A stretch of 64,000 nucleotides of DNA from Diadema setosum (taxonomy: Eukaryota > Echinodermata > Echinoidea > Diadematoida > Diadematidae): positions 124,001 through 188,000 of the forward strand of contig NW_027307649.1 in the NCBI RefSeq assembly GCF_964275005.1. Direction: 5' to 3'. Below, one piece after another: positions 35,061-47,590 of the stretch (its first letter is position 1; each line of letters opens with the position of its first letter). Under the pieces are notes generated by a model, which was given only the letters and a program-made list of their open reading frames with translations, searched no databases and was not told the DNA's origin. The position numbers were made by a program, and so were the translations under genes.

Positions 35061-35933
35061 TATGTGATGATGCCATTCCTTCTTTATTTTTCTGTTGATT
35101 CATATGTATCAAACGAATATATTTTTTAGAATAAATTTGAAAAACAAATGCATCACAGCTTTCTAAAATATAATCATCTAAGAGTAACATTTTCAAGAAG
35201 TCCAGCCACTAGACATTTGACCAGAATGATTTTAATACTTTAGAATAGTAAACAAAACAATTCTACACACATCACTGTCCTATGTACATGCAACTCTTTC
35301 ATACTTATAGAAGAGTTGCATTTAATTTTCAAAGACCTGGAAAGTGTGTCATTTTGCTCTCATTCGCGCATCCTTCAAAACAAGGAAGTCTTGGTACTCA
35401 AACAATGGAAAAACAAAACAAAGCATGGCTCTGAAGTAGACAATACAACAACGGGTTCGTTCGTTTTATGCTACCTAGATTCGCTTTCAGTTTGACTGGT
35501 AAAGATGAGGCCTACGAGGCAAGTATAAGCGTGAGAGAAAAAAAAATACATCCACCACCCCACTTCAGTGAGACGATGACTTGTAGTTCTGTTTTCATTG
35601 TTCAAATGAAAAGGAGCTGTTTTTTTTTTTCTTGTCACATAGGCAGTATAGGCAGTACACAGATTTGTTGAGATAATACCAGTTCTCCGCTTCCGATCCA
35701 CGCAGTTCGTGTGAAAGAAGAAAATGTACGTAGACGTATCTAAGACTTTTGATGAGGTGATGTATACTCTCATTGCTTCTTGCCTTCCCCCGACGCTATA
35801 AACCGGACTACCATTGCGGGTCAACATCATTACAGCACTTGTCTTTCGTGAAACCTCGATGCCCTCTCTCAGTATAGCCAGCGCATTAATTCTAAAAATT
35901 CTAGCGGTAACTGTCAGCACTCATTACAGCGAT

Positions 35934-38222
35934 ATGATCTTCGTCACAGTCAATCTCCTCTTCTCCGTCATGACTGCGGGCTTAACTGCGGGAGAAGATT
36001 TGTCAGAGTGTTGCCTTCAAGACGGCAACAAGCGTTCTTGGAACTCTGGCCTCAGCTTTGACTGTTCCAAGCTGCAACTCAAGACCAGCGATCTGCGCGG
36101 CTTTTCCATCAGGCCTAACCCAGTGCCTCTGTCCGCCCATCTCAAGCACTGTAGTCAAGTCGTGGAGACGTCGTACGCCAATTTGAAAAATTTGATGCTT
36201 TCGAGCAATGGCATAGAAGGCATGGAGACTGGCTTTTTGCGCGGTCTCCCTGCTCTGACCAACTTGTTCCTCGATCACAATAGGATCCGGTACATCCAGC
36301 GAGACGCTCTCCGTGGCATGGCAAGTTTGAGGAGAGTCTTCCTTAACAACAATAAAATAGGTTCAAACAGCTTTACCAGGCACTGGGCGGGGAACGACTC
36401 CCTTATCCAGACAATCGACTTATCTTCAAATAACATAATTTTCCTGACGAAAGCGATGTTCGAGGGGCTTACTTCTCTCTCTAGTTTGTACCTGTGGGAA
36501 AATGAATTGAAATATCTTGAGTACGCCTGGGCTGCGGACCTGCATAGTCTACAACATCTTGACTTGTCATATAATGATATTTCGTCACTGAACAAGTCGA
36601 CAGCTTTCGGTTCGGTGAAACAGCTTTTCCTGCAGTCCAACAGCATTCGCTACATAGAAGACGACTGGGGAGGAAACATCTCGCACCTCGAAAGAGTCGA
36701 TCTCTCCTGCAACAACTTATCGCGGGTGTCAGCAAATACTTTCAGTAGTCTTACAGCACTGAAAGAACTTGATCTGCAGTGGAATGCTATTACAGAGATG
36801 GCGGTTGGTGCTTTTACTGGTTTGAATTCTCTTGAAAATCTAAAAGTAGCCTTCAACGGCATTGAAAACATGTCATTTGTTTTGCCACTTGCATCCAATA
36901 TATCAGTTCGCATCTGGATTGACGAACTACAGTTTGACGCCATGGAAAATCTCTCACGTCGGAATCTCTTGAATATGAACCACTTTGTGATCTTGCGCGG
37001 AAATGAGAGGGAGAAAGCAGAAGTCACCAATATTCAGGGAAGTGATTTGACTCAGTGGATACTCTTGGCCCTCCTTTTAACTTGCGTGATTATACTTCTA
37101 GCTTTCATCTTTCATTGCGGAAGGTCCCTTCACAAAATGATCATTGAAATTAACGCTCGAGAAAAGCAGCGACAAACAAACGATGTGCTGTCGATGACCT
37201 TGGCGCCCACTTCCCTCCACATCAAATCCAACCCCACCGACCAAAGTGCCTCCGAGAGCAACCCCTGTATTTCCCAGTCAGCACATATGGACTTCAGTGG
37301 TAGGCGTCCAACTCCGCCAACATCGGACTCAGCGCAAAGCCAGCGTGTTCCATCCATCGTTACACCACGATCCCCACGCCCTGAAGCAGTAGATGACTTG
37401 CCCTTGTTTGCTGATGAGTCCACTGTGAGCATGCAGGAGAGACGACCCCTGTCGAGATTCGACTCCTTCAAACCACACCTCGAGCTGATGCACTCTCGTG
37501 TGAGGAGAAGTCTCTCACAAGGTGACGAGAAAGATGTGATTTACGAAGTCATTCCAGACTTCGATAACGTCTCAAGGTCTTCACCCATGGAGGCTGTGAA
37601 CACAGGCCATCACGCGATTATTGATAATGCAGACTACGTAAATATCACCGGAAGACATTGGTCGAGCAAAGCGGGTCGTCTCCGTGGAGAAGGAAAATTG
37701 TTTAGACCTATGATAAGCGGAGAATCTGTCAGATATACAAACCTTGTCCGGTGGGGGAGCAATCCGTCGTGTCTGGACGCCCCTCGGCAGCAGAAACCCA
37801 CCCCCATAGATTTCTTGTACAACCGCTCAGGATTTAACCCCATAGCATCGGAGCACTACAATAGGTACCCTCCAAGCGTGACGACTGCCATGTCGCATTA
37901 TGTAAATCTCACGCGCACCAGAGGTGGAAACACATCCGGGTACTACCCTCGTGCGCAAAACATGTGGAGTGTTTACCTCAGTAGGAGGGATAACAACATT
38001 TGTGATCAACCCCTGCCTGATTTTCCTGCAGGAAGTGTCATGAGTCCTGGTCTCTCTGACTCGACAAACCAGGCTGAAAATATGGACGCGGTATCCCTCA
38101 TCTCTGGGCAGAGCGAAGAGACGGTATCCCTCTCCTTACGTTTGTCAAACGTCAGCCTAGACTCATGTGCCAATGCTTGCATGGATTCAGAAGAAAAAAT
38201 GAACACCAAGAGTTGTGTGTAA
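35934..38222 (+). CDS. leucine-rich-repeat type I membrane protein, single-exon ORF
   Basis: From ATG at 35934 the ORF gives 762 residues. I chose this start because a signal peptide follows at once (about residues 1-20, FVTVNLLFSVMTAG) and a purine sits at -3. ATG 35859 is in frame and possible, but its context is poorer. Order: Cys-containing N-cap (SECCLQD, FDCSKL), about nine leucine-rich repeats at residues 84-318 (LFLDHNRI, IDLSSNNI, LDLSYNDI), and a single membrane helix at 375-395 (WILLALLLTCVIILLAFIF). A 367-residue cytosolic tail rich in Ser, Pro and Arg follows. The tail has tyrosine motifs YEVI (537), YVNI (568), YTNL (601) and YVNL (656). There is no TIR, kinase or Ig domain. It is probably a surface receptor or adhesion protein that signals through SH2 partners. 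The ligand is unknown and no symbol is given. Confidence 0.85.
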   Translation: MIFVTVNLLFSVMTAGLTAGEDLSECCLQDGNKRSWNSGLSFDCSKLQLKTSDLRGFSIRPNPVPLSAHLKHCSQVVETSYANLKNLMLSSNGIEGMETGFLRGLPALTNLFLDHNRIRYIQRDALRGMASLRRVFLNNNKIGSNSFTRHWAGNDSLIQTIDLSSNNIIFLTKAMFEGLTSLSSLYLWENELKYLEYAWAADLHSLQHLDLSYNDISSLNKSTAFGSVKQLFLQSNSIRYIEDDWGGNISHLERVDLSCNNLSRVSANTFSSLTALKELDLQWNAITEMAVGAFTGLNSLENLKVAFNGIENMSFVLPLASNISVRIWIDELQFDAMENLSRRNLLNMNHFVILRGNEREKAEVTNIQGSDLTQWILLALLLTCVIILLAFIFHCGRSLHKMIIEINAREKQRQTNDVLSMTLAPTSLHIKSNPTDQSASESNPCISQSAHMDFSGRRPTPPTSDSAQSQRVPSIVTPRSPRPEAVDDLPLFADESTVSMQERRPLSRFDSFKPHLELMHSRVRRSLSQGDEKDVIYEVIPDFDNVSRSSPMEAVNTGHHAIIDNADYVNITGRHWSSKAGRLRGEGKLFRPMISGESVRYTNLVRWGSNPSCLDAPRQQKPTPIDFLYNRSGFNPIASEHYNRYPPSVTTAMSHYVNLTRTRGGNTSGYYPRAQNMWSVYLSRRDNNICDQPLPDFPAGSVMSPGLSDSTNQAENMDAVSLISGQSEETVSLSLRLSNVSLDSCANACMDSEEKMNTKSCV

Positions 38223-39066
38223 AATGTATTAGATGCATACATTCAGAAGTCACCCGAGTTCCAATTTATTTTGTGGAATATGCAATACGTATGAAACTGC
38301 AATATTGTAACTCAAATCAGTTTCATCATCCTTATTATGCTTAGGACTAAATACGTGATTAAAGTGTAGTGTTTACGAAATTGCATACATTTTATAGTTC
38401 TTATAGCAGAATCCTTTCATGGAGTGACAGTGAACAATCGCTTCTCATGTAATGCTACGTTTACAAGGTGATCCCAGAGGCCACTGCTGACGGCACACCC
38501 ATTTGCCCTGTACAGATTAACCCTCTGCCTGCCATTAATTTCCTGCCAGCAGGTTTCTATGTGAAACTTTTGAACATTCGATTCATCGATCCAGAATGGG
38601 TTAATAGTGGGTCGTGAGATTTTCTCAATTATTTTTCTTCGCATTCAAGTTACATTAGGTCACGATAAGATTTCTCACTGTCTGTGACGGTATCCGCCAA
38701 GGACCAAGAGCCTTGTCCTGGGGGAAAGGTGACTGTCGTGGCCGCCGGGAACATGGTATGTAAACGTATCATTACCAACTGTCATCCTAATAGATATATG
38801 TAACTTAAGCCGCCATGATAATATGAACATCACCTAATACTATACCAATCATGCCCGTTTCGGATAATATAGACATTCTCCTTCAGTTATGCGAGATATT
38901 TGTATTACAATGAATTAGTTTATGAATGAGGTGAGGACTACTAGGATTTGCAAGTAGCAGCATCAAAGGTAGTGATATTGCAAATAGAAGCAGTGCTAGC
39001 AATGATTTCCAACATAAAACCTTATATGAAAATAACAATCTGTATTGTTGTAATAATGTAAATACA

Positions 39067-39072
39067 AATAAA
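39067..39072 (+). promoter_or_regulatory. possible poly-A signal AATAAA for the LRR gene
   Basis: The first clear plus-strand AATAAA after the stop, about 845 nt downstream. The distance would give a long but acceptable 3' UTR. Confidence 0.3.
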
Positions 39073-39317
39073 TGTGTGACAGATAATGTAACTGACGATG
39101 AAGATGACATGAATGCAACTTTATTTAAAGCTGAATGTCAAAGGAAACATGGGTCATGCTGTACTTGCGTGATTTAAAGCCTTATATTCTTATACGAGTA
39201 TCGTCTATCGCGTCACTCCACTGTGACAGTGAAAGAGAATCTTGTCGCTCTGCTGCGTATATTTTTGTTTCGAGCAGAAAAAAAATGAAGAATCGTATAC
39301 AATTTTTGGGGTTATCC

Positions 39318-41809
39318 CACGAGACCGACACCCACGAGTCATACGGTCCACGAGACCGACATCAAAAATAGGTCCATGAGTCATACAGCCCATGAGTTAT
39401 ACGGCTCACGAGTCATACAGCCCATGAGTTCGACACTACGCACAAAAGGCTCACGAGACCGACACTAAGCAAAGAAAGCCCACGAGACCGACACTACACA
39501 ATTAAGGCTCACGAGACTGACAGTACGCAAAAGAGGCTCACGAGAACGACACTAGGCAAAGAAGGCTCACGAGACCGACAGGATGAATAGCGCCATCTAC
39601 ATGTCAATTACCTGTACAGGGTGTTCCATGAAGGGGAAAATTACATACTGGCGGGTGCAATTTCGTCACGCTATCGAGCGAGAGATTGTAACTAACTGAA
39701 CATCACCATCTACATAATGATTATCAACGACATCAAGTAACTATGTATTTCTACACGTTTGGCTTTTAAAGGGCATTTCCGTCACGCTACGGGGAGCGAC
39801 ATTGTTACCAATTCATCTCTCTTATAAATAAAATTGTCCTCTTCATAGAACCCCCCCCCCCCCAAAAAAAAAAAAAATGTATGAGGGTAAGAACATTGTA
39901 TGGTTTGATTTTAGATGAAATCGTGCTATTTATAATAGGCTTTCCCAATTTCTAGATAGACCGTGGACAGGATGTAAGTTTTTTTTTCGTTTTTTTTCGC
40001 CCTTTTCTCTCTCGCTTCACTAGTTAATTATTTCGTATTAGATATCCTATCCTCCTGCTTATACCCGCTTGCTTAGAGTTCAACTTGTATTTTTTTTCTG
40101 TTACTATAATGTATGATATTTCAAAGGATGAAAACGTTTTATATCGCAGCGATTCATCTCGATTTGTGGCTTGTATTTGTGAAATTATTCTCCTCAAAAC
40201 GGTACATTTTCATGAAATAATAGCTGTTTTTAAGGATGCATATTCTTTTTCCGAATCCTTCATGGTACCTTAATAGACGATTATATCATTCTCTGTGAAT
40301 TTGAACTAAATCAGCACCTTTGCAGATGACTACTCCGCTTTTATATCATGTAAAGCAATTATGCACTGCAACATACACCATTTTGTGAAATATTTTCTTG
40401 TAAACCTCATTTCACACCTGGGTATTATTCTAGTTGGTTGATCTGAATGTCCATATCATTATAATTTTTTTTTTCCAAGCAGCTGTATACCGGTATATGT
40501 TTTGCGGAAAGGGAAACGAGGGCGTTTTGGCATTTTGATTTAATTTGATTTGATTTATTCATTCTCCGTATGGCATCATTTACATTTTTTTTTTCAACAT
40601 AATCAAACATAATAATATACAAACATGAAACTCATTAGAGCTAGTTTCAACAATTTCAACAATTTTGATTACAAAATCGATGTGTACATTTGAGACACAA
40701 TTACAATACATGTGTTATGAATTACCATACAGAACGGTCGCCAATAATAAGCTATAAGCTTGACCCTTTGGCAACCGATGATACAATACGTTAATGCAAT
40801 AAAAGAAGGGGGTCCAACATGATGCTCATGGGTAAGGGGGATAATAGGAGAGACAGAAAGAGCGAGAGGATGATAGAAACCTTCCGATACCAGGCTTGCC
40901 AGATCAAACTCACAATAAATACATACAGGTGTACATGATTATAGATTACAGTGATGTATTCACATTTCACGCACAGATAGACATGATACAGTGTTGCTAT
41001 TGTCGAATAAAGGTTACATTGAATTAAGAATAGAAGAGAAGTAAAAACAACAACGAAGTATACACAGTATATATATATAGAAGAGTATATCTTGCCCGAC
41101 ATAACAAGAATAATAGACATCAGAGACAAAGACGTATATGTGGGAGGAGTGCGGAATGAGCACAGGCAGGTGCGTCCCGTATGTGCAGAGTCTCAAGAAC
41201 AAACTATAAAAGCCAGGGATAAAGAATGAATTTTCGAAATTAATGTTGAAACATCTCATGGACTTTCACTGAATTTTGTTTATTTGTTCACAATCACTCA
41301 AACACGCAAACACAATAAAAGATCCTGAACAGTTCAGGGGATGAGGGAGGGCAATTGACGGGGTAATCCCTTAGTAACTCTGCTTTCCCTTCTCTCATAC
41401 CTTCCATATACCATTAATTATCTGGACACGCTATACAATTAATTGGTCTATAGGTGGCGCTGTTCATCCTGTCGGTCTCGTGGGCCTTCTTTGTCTAGTT
41501 TCGGTCTCGTGAGCCTCTTTTGCCTATTGTCGGTCTCGTGAGCCTTTTAAGCGTAGTGTCGGTCCCGTGGGCTTTGTTTGCATAGTGTCGGTCTCGTGAG
41601 CCTTTTGTGTGTAGTGTCGAACTCATGGGCTGTACAACTCGAATGGGCTTATTTTACTTAATGTCGAACTCGTGGCCTTACTCAGTGTCGAACTCGCGAG
41701 CTGTATAACTAGTGGGCTGTATGACTTGTGAGCTGTATGACTCGTGGGCTGTATGACTTGTGAGCTGTATGACTTGTGGGCTGTATGACTCGTGGGTGTC
41801 GGTCTCGTG
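39318..41809. mobile_element. foldback-like element with long, internally repetitive terminal inverted repeats
   Basis: The left end (39318 to about 39627) is built of repeated words CACGAGACCGACACTA, CACGAGTCATACAG and AAAGAAGGCT. The right end (about 41435-41809) is the reverse complement of the same set (GTCGGTCTCGTG, GCTGTATGACTCGTG). Both outer ends share CACGAGACCGACACCCACGA. Beyond the arrays the arms still match: GACAGGATGAATAGCGCCAT on the left, and GACAGGATGAACAGCGCCAC on the right when complemented. No transposase ORF and no clear target duplication were seen. The 1.8-kb centre holds a LINE 3' end on the minus strand. Confidence 0.8.
40548..40745 (-). mobile_element. LINE 3' end inside the foldback element
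   Basis: On the minus strand it ends TTGAAAAAAAAATGTAAATG, then a GAATGAATAAATCAAATCAA-type simple tail, as LINE 3' ends do. A related stretch lies at 48799-48985 in the second foldback element. Confidence 0.5.
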
Positions 41810-42286
41810 ACGTGCACCCATTTTTTTTTATTTTATTTTTTTTTGCGTGTGAATTTCCGAATGTGCCAATTACGTGAACATAATTTCCTCCTCATACAAC
41901 AACCGCGAGCCTCTATTTCAATAGAACATGCGGTTAGATGACATCATGTATTAAGTATATCGACAAGTTTTCATTAATGTGGATTTACAATCATCTTAAT
42001 GGGGGAAAAGTATTTGTTAAGCGTTTAAATCAGCTCTTTTAAATAAAGTGTAATGCTTCTCATTAAGAAAGGAAGTGTTGGTTTTTAGAGAAAACAAATC
42101 ATTGTATTATTTTTGCGAATACAACACAGTGCTATTACTAATGTTCTTTGGAGAATATCAGGTGGAAATGTAAAGAGAGGAAAACAAGGTAACAAGAGAA
42201 TGTTTACTTTTCTTTGAACATCATTGTTGAAAATTTTCAATACTTAGCCAAATGAGACGAATGTCAGTTAGGCGTTCCATTATTTT

Positions 42287-42289
<3 letters not shown>

Positions 42290-42327
<38 letters not shown>

Positions 42328-42358
42328 CACACACACGCACACACACACACGCACACAC
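42290..42358. repeat. (CA)n microsatellite
   Basis: CA run with GC interruptions. A (GT)n run follows at 42505-42545. Confidence 0.95.
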
Positions 42359-42500
42359 AATGATGGAATGGTTATTACAAATGTACTTTTTTTCATGAAT
42401 AGTTTTTCTACCTGACAAACCAAGATGACTGGACATGGAAAATGAGCATTGCTTTGTGATTTCGGAGGCAATCATAATGACATTATTATCAACATTTGTT

Positions 42501-42550
<50 letters not shown>

Positions 42551-42559
42551 GATATGTGT

Positions 42560-43255
42560 GGGTGGTGTATGTGTTTCTTTGGCCTTTCCTTTGTTTTAAG
42601 GCAATTTTAGCCTAATTTGTTAGTTCAGTAAGAAGTAAATGCTTATGAAGAGGCTTTAAATTACAAATCCTACTTTTAAGCAGTCTCCTCAAATTCCAAT
42701 AATTTCTAATGTTACTGATAAAAGTCACATGATGCACTCCACTTCACATTATTTCCTTCATTTCAGTGTTAGTACTGATTTTGTGTAATAGTATGTGTTA
42801 CTGCAATTGCTAACGAAATGAAATGAAACCTTAGAACTGGGGAACGATATGATATAGCGTATGGACATATTGTGGTTTACGCAGATTGCACGAGAAAACA
42901 TTAATTGGCCTGGAAAAGGCTTTACATATAGAAAATGTACTATTACTGCTGAATGAATTTGTCCTTTGTGTTTAAATGAAAGTACTTAAGACATGGTTTT
43001 GTTCGGGTTTTCTTTCTAGGAAGCCAAAATATGTCTGTAAAGTGAATGCCCTAGAGGTAAGATGATGGTGAGATTGTGAAATATGCTGATCTGAGCACTG
43101 TCCTCTTTCGATTTTATTTCTTGACGGTTTGAGGCCATAAGATGGGTCTATTTTCAATCCAGTTTAATTCAATAATTCATGTACTTAATTTCTAACCATT
43201 AATACAAAACATCCACTTATTAATTCATATATCTTTTTATATTATCATAAGCCAT
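42560..43255. other. no feature recognised
   Basis: AT-rich intergenic DNA. No exon, RNA gene or element border could be supported. Confidence 0.4.
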
Positions 43256-43260
43256 ATAAG

Positions 43261-43377
43261 TTAGGTGATCAGACAGTGATCTTTCATTTCAGGGTTAGCT
43301 AACTTCAAGGATAAGCTATGCTCAACACAGTTAGCTAACTCTGAAATTACGGATCACCGTCTGAATGTAACTATGAT
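43261..43377. mobile_element. small inverted-repeat element
   Basis: TTTCAGGGTTAGCTAACT on the left pairs with AGTTAGCTAACTCTGAAAT on the right. The outer GATCAGACAGTGATC pairs with GGATCACCGTCTGAATG. It is about 117 bp, with no ORF. Confidence 0.65.
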
Positions 43378-45620
43378 TTCCGATATGGATTGTGAAATTT
43401 GCAGAGTATGATACCTTACACTTCAAAGAACGCTTCTATTAAAGCGAAATAGTACGGAGTGTATGCTGTTGGCATTGAAGTGAAACTGCACGTCAGCGAT
43501 CCTCATTGACATGGCCCCAATAGTATATCAATCTTTAGAGGAAGCAGTGTCGTGATACCACACGTCACAGAATGACATTTATTGACTGTCCACACTGACA
43601 GTTACGACAGGTTGGGGCTTTGATTGTACGTATACAACACAATATGTGTCAGACGTACGTGTGTGTGTGTGTTTCTGTGTAGAATTTATGTGTTTTTTGT
43701 GCAAATAATTAGATATTGATTATTTTGATCAAGTTGATCAAGGTGGATTTCTGTACTATGACATTGATGTAGAATCTTATATAATTTTTCCATAAAATAC
43801 TTTTCTGCATGTTAAAAAAGAAATGTGATTTTAAATTTCATTTCATCTATTCATTTAAGCACGGAACATTCAATCCGGAAACTGTTCTTCCGCAGGTCCA
43901 TGAGGATAAGATACAGCAAATCTACATGTTTGTATATTAGAAATGAGAAAGAAAACTCATATATAACAAAAAAAAAAAAAAAGAAGAAGAGAAAACAGAC
44001 GAACATGGTGATGAAACTACGTCACACGTCTAGGAAGAAGCAAACATGATCAATCAAAGATAGTCATATACAATTACAATACAAGCACATCTCCATAGTT
44101 TAAAAGGAAAGATACGAAAACAAAGGAGAGTTCAGGGGAGAGAGAGGGGGGGGGGGACGAGACATGAACATGGGGAAAGAGAGAGACAGACAGACAAAGA
44201 CAGAAAAAGAGAAGAGAGAGGTGATAGGGAGAGAGAAGTACATGAAAAAAACAAACGAGGAAAGTTCTATCAATTAACAGTTTCGCTCAAGTTCATTCTT
44301 AAAGCGTATAAACGTTGGAATTTTGTTTTAATTCCAATGTGTTGATCAAGAATTTGTCAAACTTCTATGCTTAAAACAAAGACAGCAAAAATACAAGCAC
44401 AAGATGCAAAGTTTTGTTTATATTCGTTTCATTGTGAATATGATGCTGATATCGAATGAAATTCAAATTCAAAACATCATAAAGAAGTGTGGGTGGGTGG
44501 GTGGGTGCGTGTGTATGTGTGTGTGTGTGTGTTTGTATGTGGGTTAATCTGAAAGTCAAACAAGTAAATAACAACAATAAATAACCTCTCAAGCCATTCC
44601 ATTTGTAGCTGCATGACAGACACTTTCACTAATTATTTTGACCTGAAATATTTTTCACTTTTACAGTCAGTATACACAGATGATTATGATTTCACAATTA
44701 ACATTAATTAATACACTTTGTTATCCCTAAACTGCCATATGTACTTGCCCTGTCTCTTTAATAGCACATGCAATCAACCTTGCTTCCTAACTCATTTAAT
44801 TGTTTACGGATATTGTAATGCAGTAATATAATTAAACACAGCTATAAGCAATAAACCCGACTATGAGCATATTACAATAATGATATGTGTGCTGATCATG
44901 AGCATATGTATGGCCTACAAACAAGGCGTGTACATGCATTACATTTGTATTATCCCATCAAATTCTGATAATTCTATGCCTAGAAATATAAAATTAGTTT
45001 GGACGCATTTGAGCAATATAGGCCGATGCTGGAATGTATACAGATTTTGTGCATGCCGTGTTTACAAAGAGAACTTGTCGGAGACTTGTCCTGCCTAGCA
45101 ACAACTAAGCGGATAACTGCCTATATGGAACTTAATGTGAGGGAGCAGGTAAATGAAAAGTGATGTTACTAGACTGTAGGAAAAGAAACATCCAGAAATT
45201 TAATACATTAAAAGAAACAAACAGTCCCCAGAAGAAGTAGTTCCTGTGTGCCTTTGACATCTGTTTCTTCATTCGGTTCGGCATCATCGAGTACATCTGA
45301 TCCACAAATATCTGTTAAACTGTTGTGATATTATGTCAGATGTCCGATATATTGCAAATGACACAAAACCTGACGGCGACCCATCACAGCGCTTCATACA
45401 AATCAGAGATCATTCTTCAGAAGGGTTTATTTCTGGTTCTGTAAAGGGCATCACGATACTAGGTGTTACAAAAAAAAAAATCCCGCTTTTGACATGTTTG
45501 ATTCTTAATAAACACCTCAAAAAGTTGTGCAATTCAAGTTTGAGAGGTAATATATCTCTTGTTGCTTCATCATCAGACGTGAATGTGGTATCACTAGAAA
45601 GCTTGATTATTCCTCTTTAC
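43378..45620. other. intergenic, simple repeats only
   Basis: A purine-rich stretch lies at 44100-44230 and a (GTGG/GT) run at 44490-44535. The stretch around 43830-44100 may be another LINE 3' end on the minus strand. No gene was recognised. Confidence 0.5.
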
Positions 45621-45627
45621 TAAAACC

Positions 45628-46495
45628 ATGTTCAGACGTATTTCTAGTCGGAGCTAAATTTTATTGCGCAGCAATTAAAATTAAAATTTATACTTATCTT
45701 ACCACGACCCTGTGTCCACACGACGGTGGTGGTAAGAAACTCCGACCGATTTACCACGGCCTTCGCAGGGATCACCGTGGAGGAGGGTCGGTGTAACTTC
45801 CGGAAGTGGTAGCACCGCGCACGTCGACCATACGATTGTTTTTTTTACCAGCGGCATTTGTCTTCTCCATTCTTGTTGATGGAAATTTCTGCATGAGCGC
45901 TAGCTTCTTCGTCGCGATCGATTAGGTTAGAATTACACTTCACGCGACAAAATCAGAAATACATTTCAGGAAATATTTTCTGAAAAACAGTTAATTCTTT
46001 TGCTTGAGTTATTACATGATCGATTATAATCGTCTCATTGGACTCACATGTCATATAAAATGAGTCGGTTGACTCATTTATAACAGTTACTGAGTCAAAT
46101 AGAGATATTGCAACATGAGTCATCGATTTCGTCACTCATTATTGTAATTCGGTGTGAGTCATTTTACTCGTTGGATTCGGTTAAACGAGTCTCTTTACTC
46201 AGAAGAACTTAAAAGATGTGTCACAACAGCAATGACTCAGTAGATTTGACCTAAAATGAGTCAACTGACTAGGGTAATTTTTTTGTGTGAAGTTTTACCT
46301 AGGTCGTAAGGTATGTAAGTTCATAGATACTCCGAGGGCTTGTCCGCACGGACAATTTACTCCGACCGGCTAGTCGTGGTAGCGAGATATTCCTGAGAAA
46401 ACTCAGGAGTATCTCGTTCGGAGGAAGAGGTCATGGTAAGTTCCTCCGATCGGAGGAAGTTACCACGACCTTGGAGGTAATTTAATAATTAAAAT
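45628..46495. mobile_element. repeat family D, copy 1, with internal replacement
   Basis: It begins CATGTTCAGACGTATTTCTA and contains ACCACGACCCTGTGTCCACA, CCTTCGCAGGGATCACCGTG and CGGCATTTGTCTTCTCCATT. It ends in a palindromic CTCCGATCGGAGG part. Copy 2 (46830-51207) shares all these blocks. Between about 45945 and 46290 copy 1 has an AP-1-motif-rich sequence where copy 2 has about 45 bp of unrelated text. Confidence 0.7.
46070..46263. promoter_or_regulatory. cluster of six TGA(G/C)TCA motifs
   Basis: Exact TGACTCA or TGAGTCA (the AP-1/bZIP consensus) occurs at 46070-46076, 46091-46097, 46116-46122, 46155-46161, 46233-46239 and 46257-46263. Near matches lie between them. No promoter or gene is visible next to the cluster, so a regulatory role is only a possibility. 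Confidence 0.5.
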
Positions 46496-47590
46496 ATAAA
46501 TCAGTTTCATTAATAAAGGTTATTATGATATACAAATGCGTGTTGATTAGTGTTGATTCATGAGACCCTCAGCATCACTTTTGAGGTGAAACAAATATCT
46601 AGAAACAATCCATATATTTTAAAATAATTTTTCTTCTATTTTTCTTCAGGTTAACTTGGATACGCCCACAAAAAACCCTTCTAAACCAAGATTCTGGTTG
46701 TGACCTCATTTGTCAACCAATGCGAAAGTACTTATATGATTAACAAATGATATTGAAATGTGCTCTCCCCTAGACCGAGCACAACTTGCATGTTCCCTTG
46801 CCATGGCTTTTGTTAGTCACATTTATAGCCATGTTCAGACGCATTTCTAGTCGGAGTAAAATTTTATTGCGCAGCAATTCAAATTAAAATTTAAACTTAT
46901 CTTACCACGACCCTGTGTCCACACAACGGTGGTGGTAAGAAACTCCGACCAATTTACCACGGGTTCTAGGAACAGTACCCCCTGGAAAACCACCCTCCGG
47001 ATAACTACCACCCGGATAATCACCCCCCAGGGAAATTCCCCCTTAGGGCAACTGCCCCCCGGACAACTACCCCCCTAGGGCAATCACCCTCCAGGGCAAT
47101 TACCCCCTAGGACATCTACCTCCCGGACAACTACCCTCCTAGGGCAATCACCCCCCTGGGCGATTCCCCCTTAGGACAATTACCCCACGGATAACTACCC
47201 CAAGGATGACTACCCCTGGATAACTACCCCCCAGGATAACTACCCCCTGGATAACTACCACCAGGAAAACTACCCCCTGGATAACTACCCCCCGGATTAC
47301 TACCCCCTGGATAACTACCCCCCGGATTACTACCCCCTGGATAACTACCCCCCGGATTACTACCCCCGGGATAACTACTCCCCGGATAACTACCCCCCGG
47401 ATAACTACCCTCCGGATAACTACCCCCCGATAACTACCCCCGGGGTAGCTACCCCCCGGATAACTATCCCCCGGATAACTACCCCCCGATAACTACCCCC
47501 GGGGTAGCTACCCCCCGGATAACTACCCCCGGGATAAATGCCCCCTGGATAACTACCCCCCGGATAACTACCACCGGGAAAAATACCTCC

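Noticed and set aside
36003..38242. Minus-strand ORFs of up to 126 codons across the LRR gene
   Set aside because: They are shadows of the GC-richer plus-strand ORF and show no family motif.
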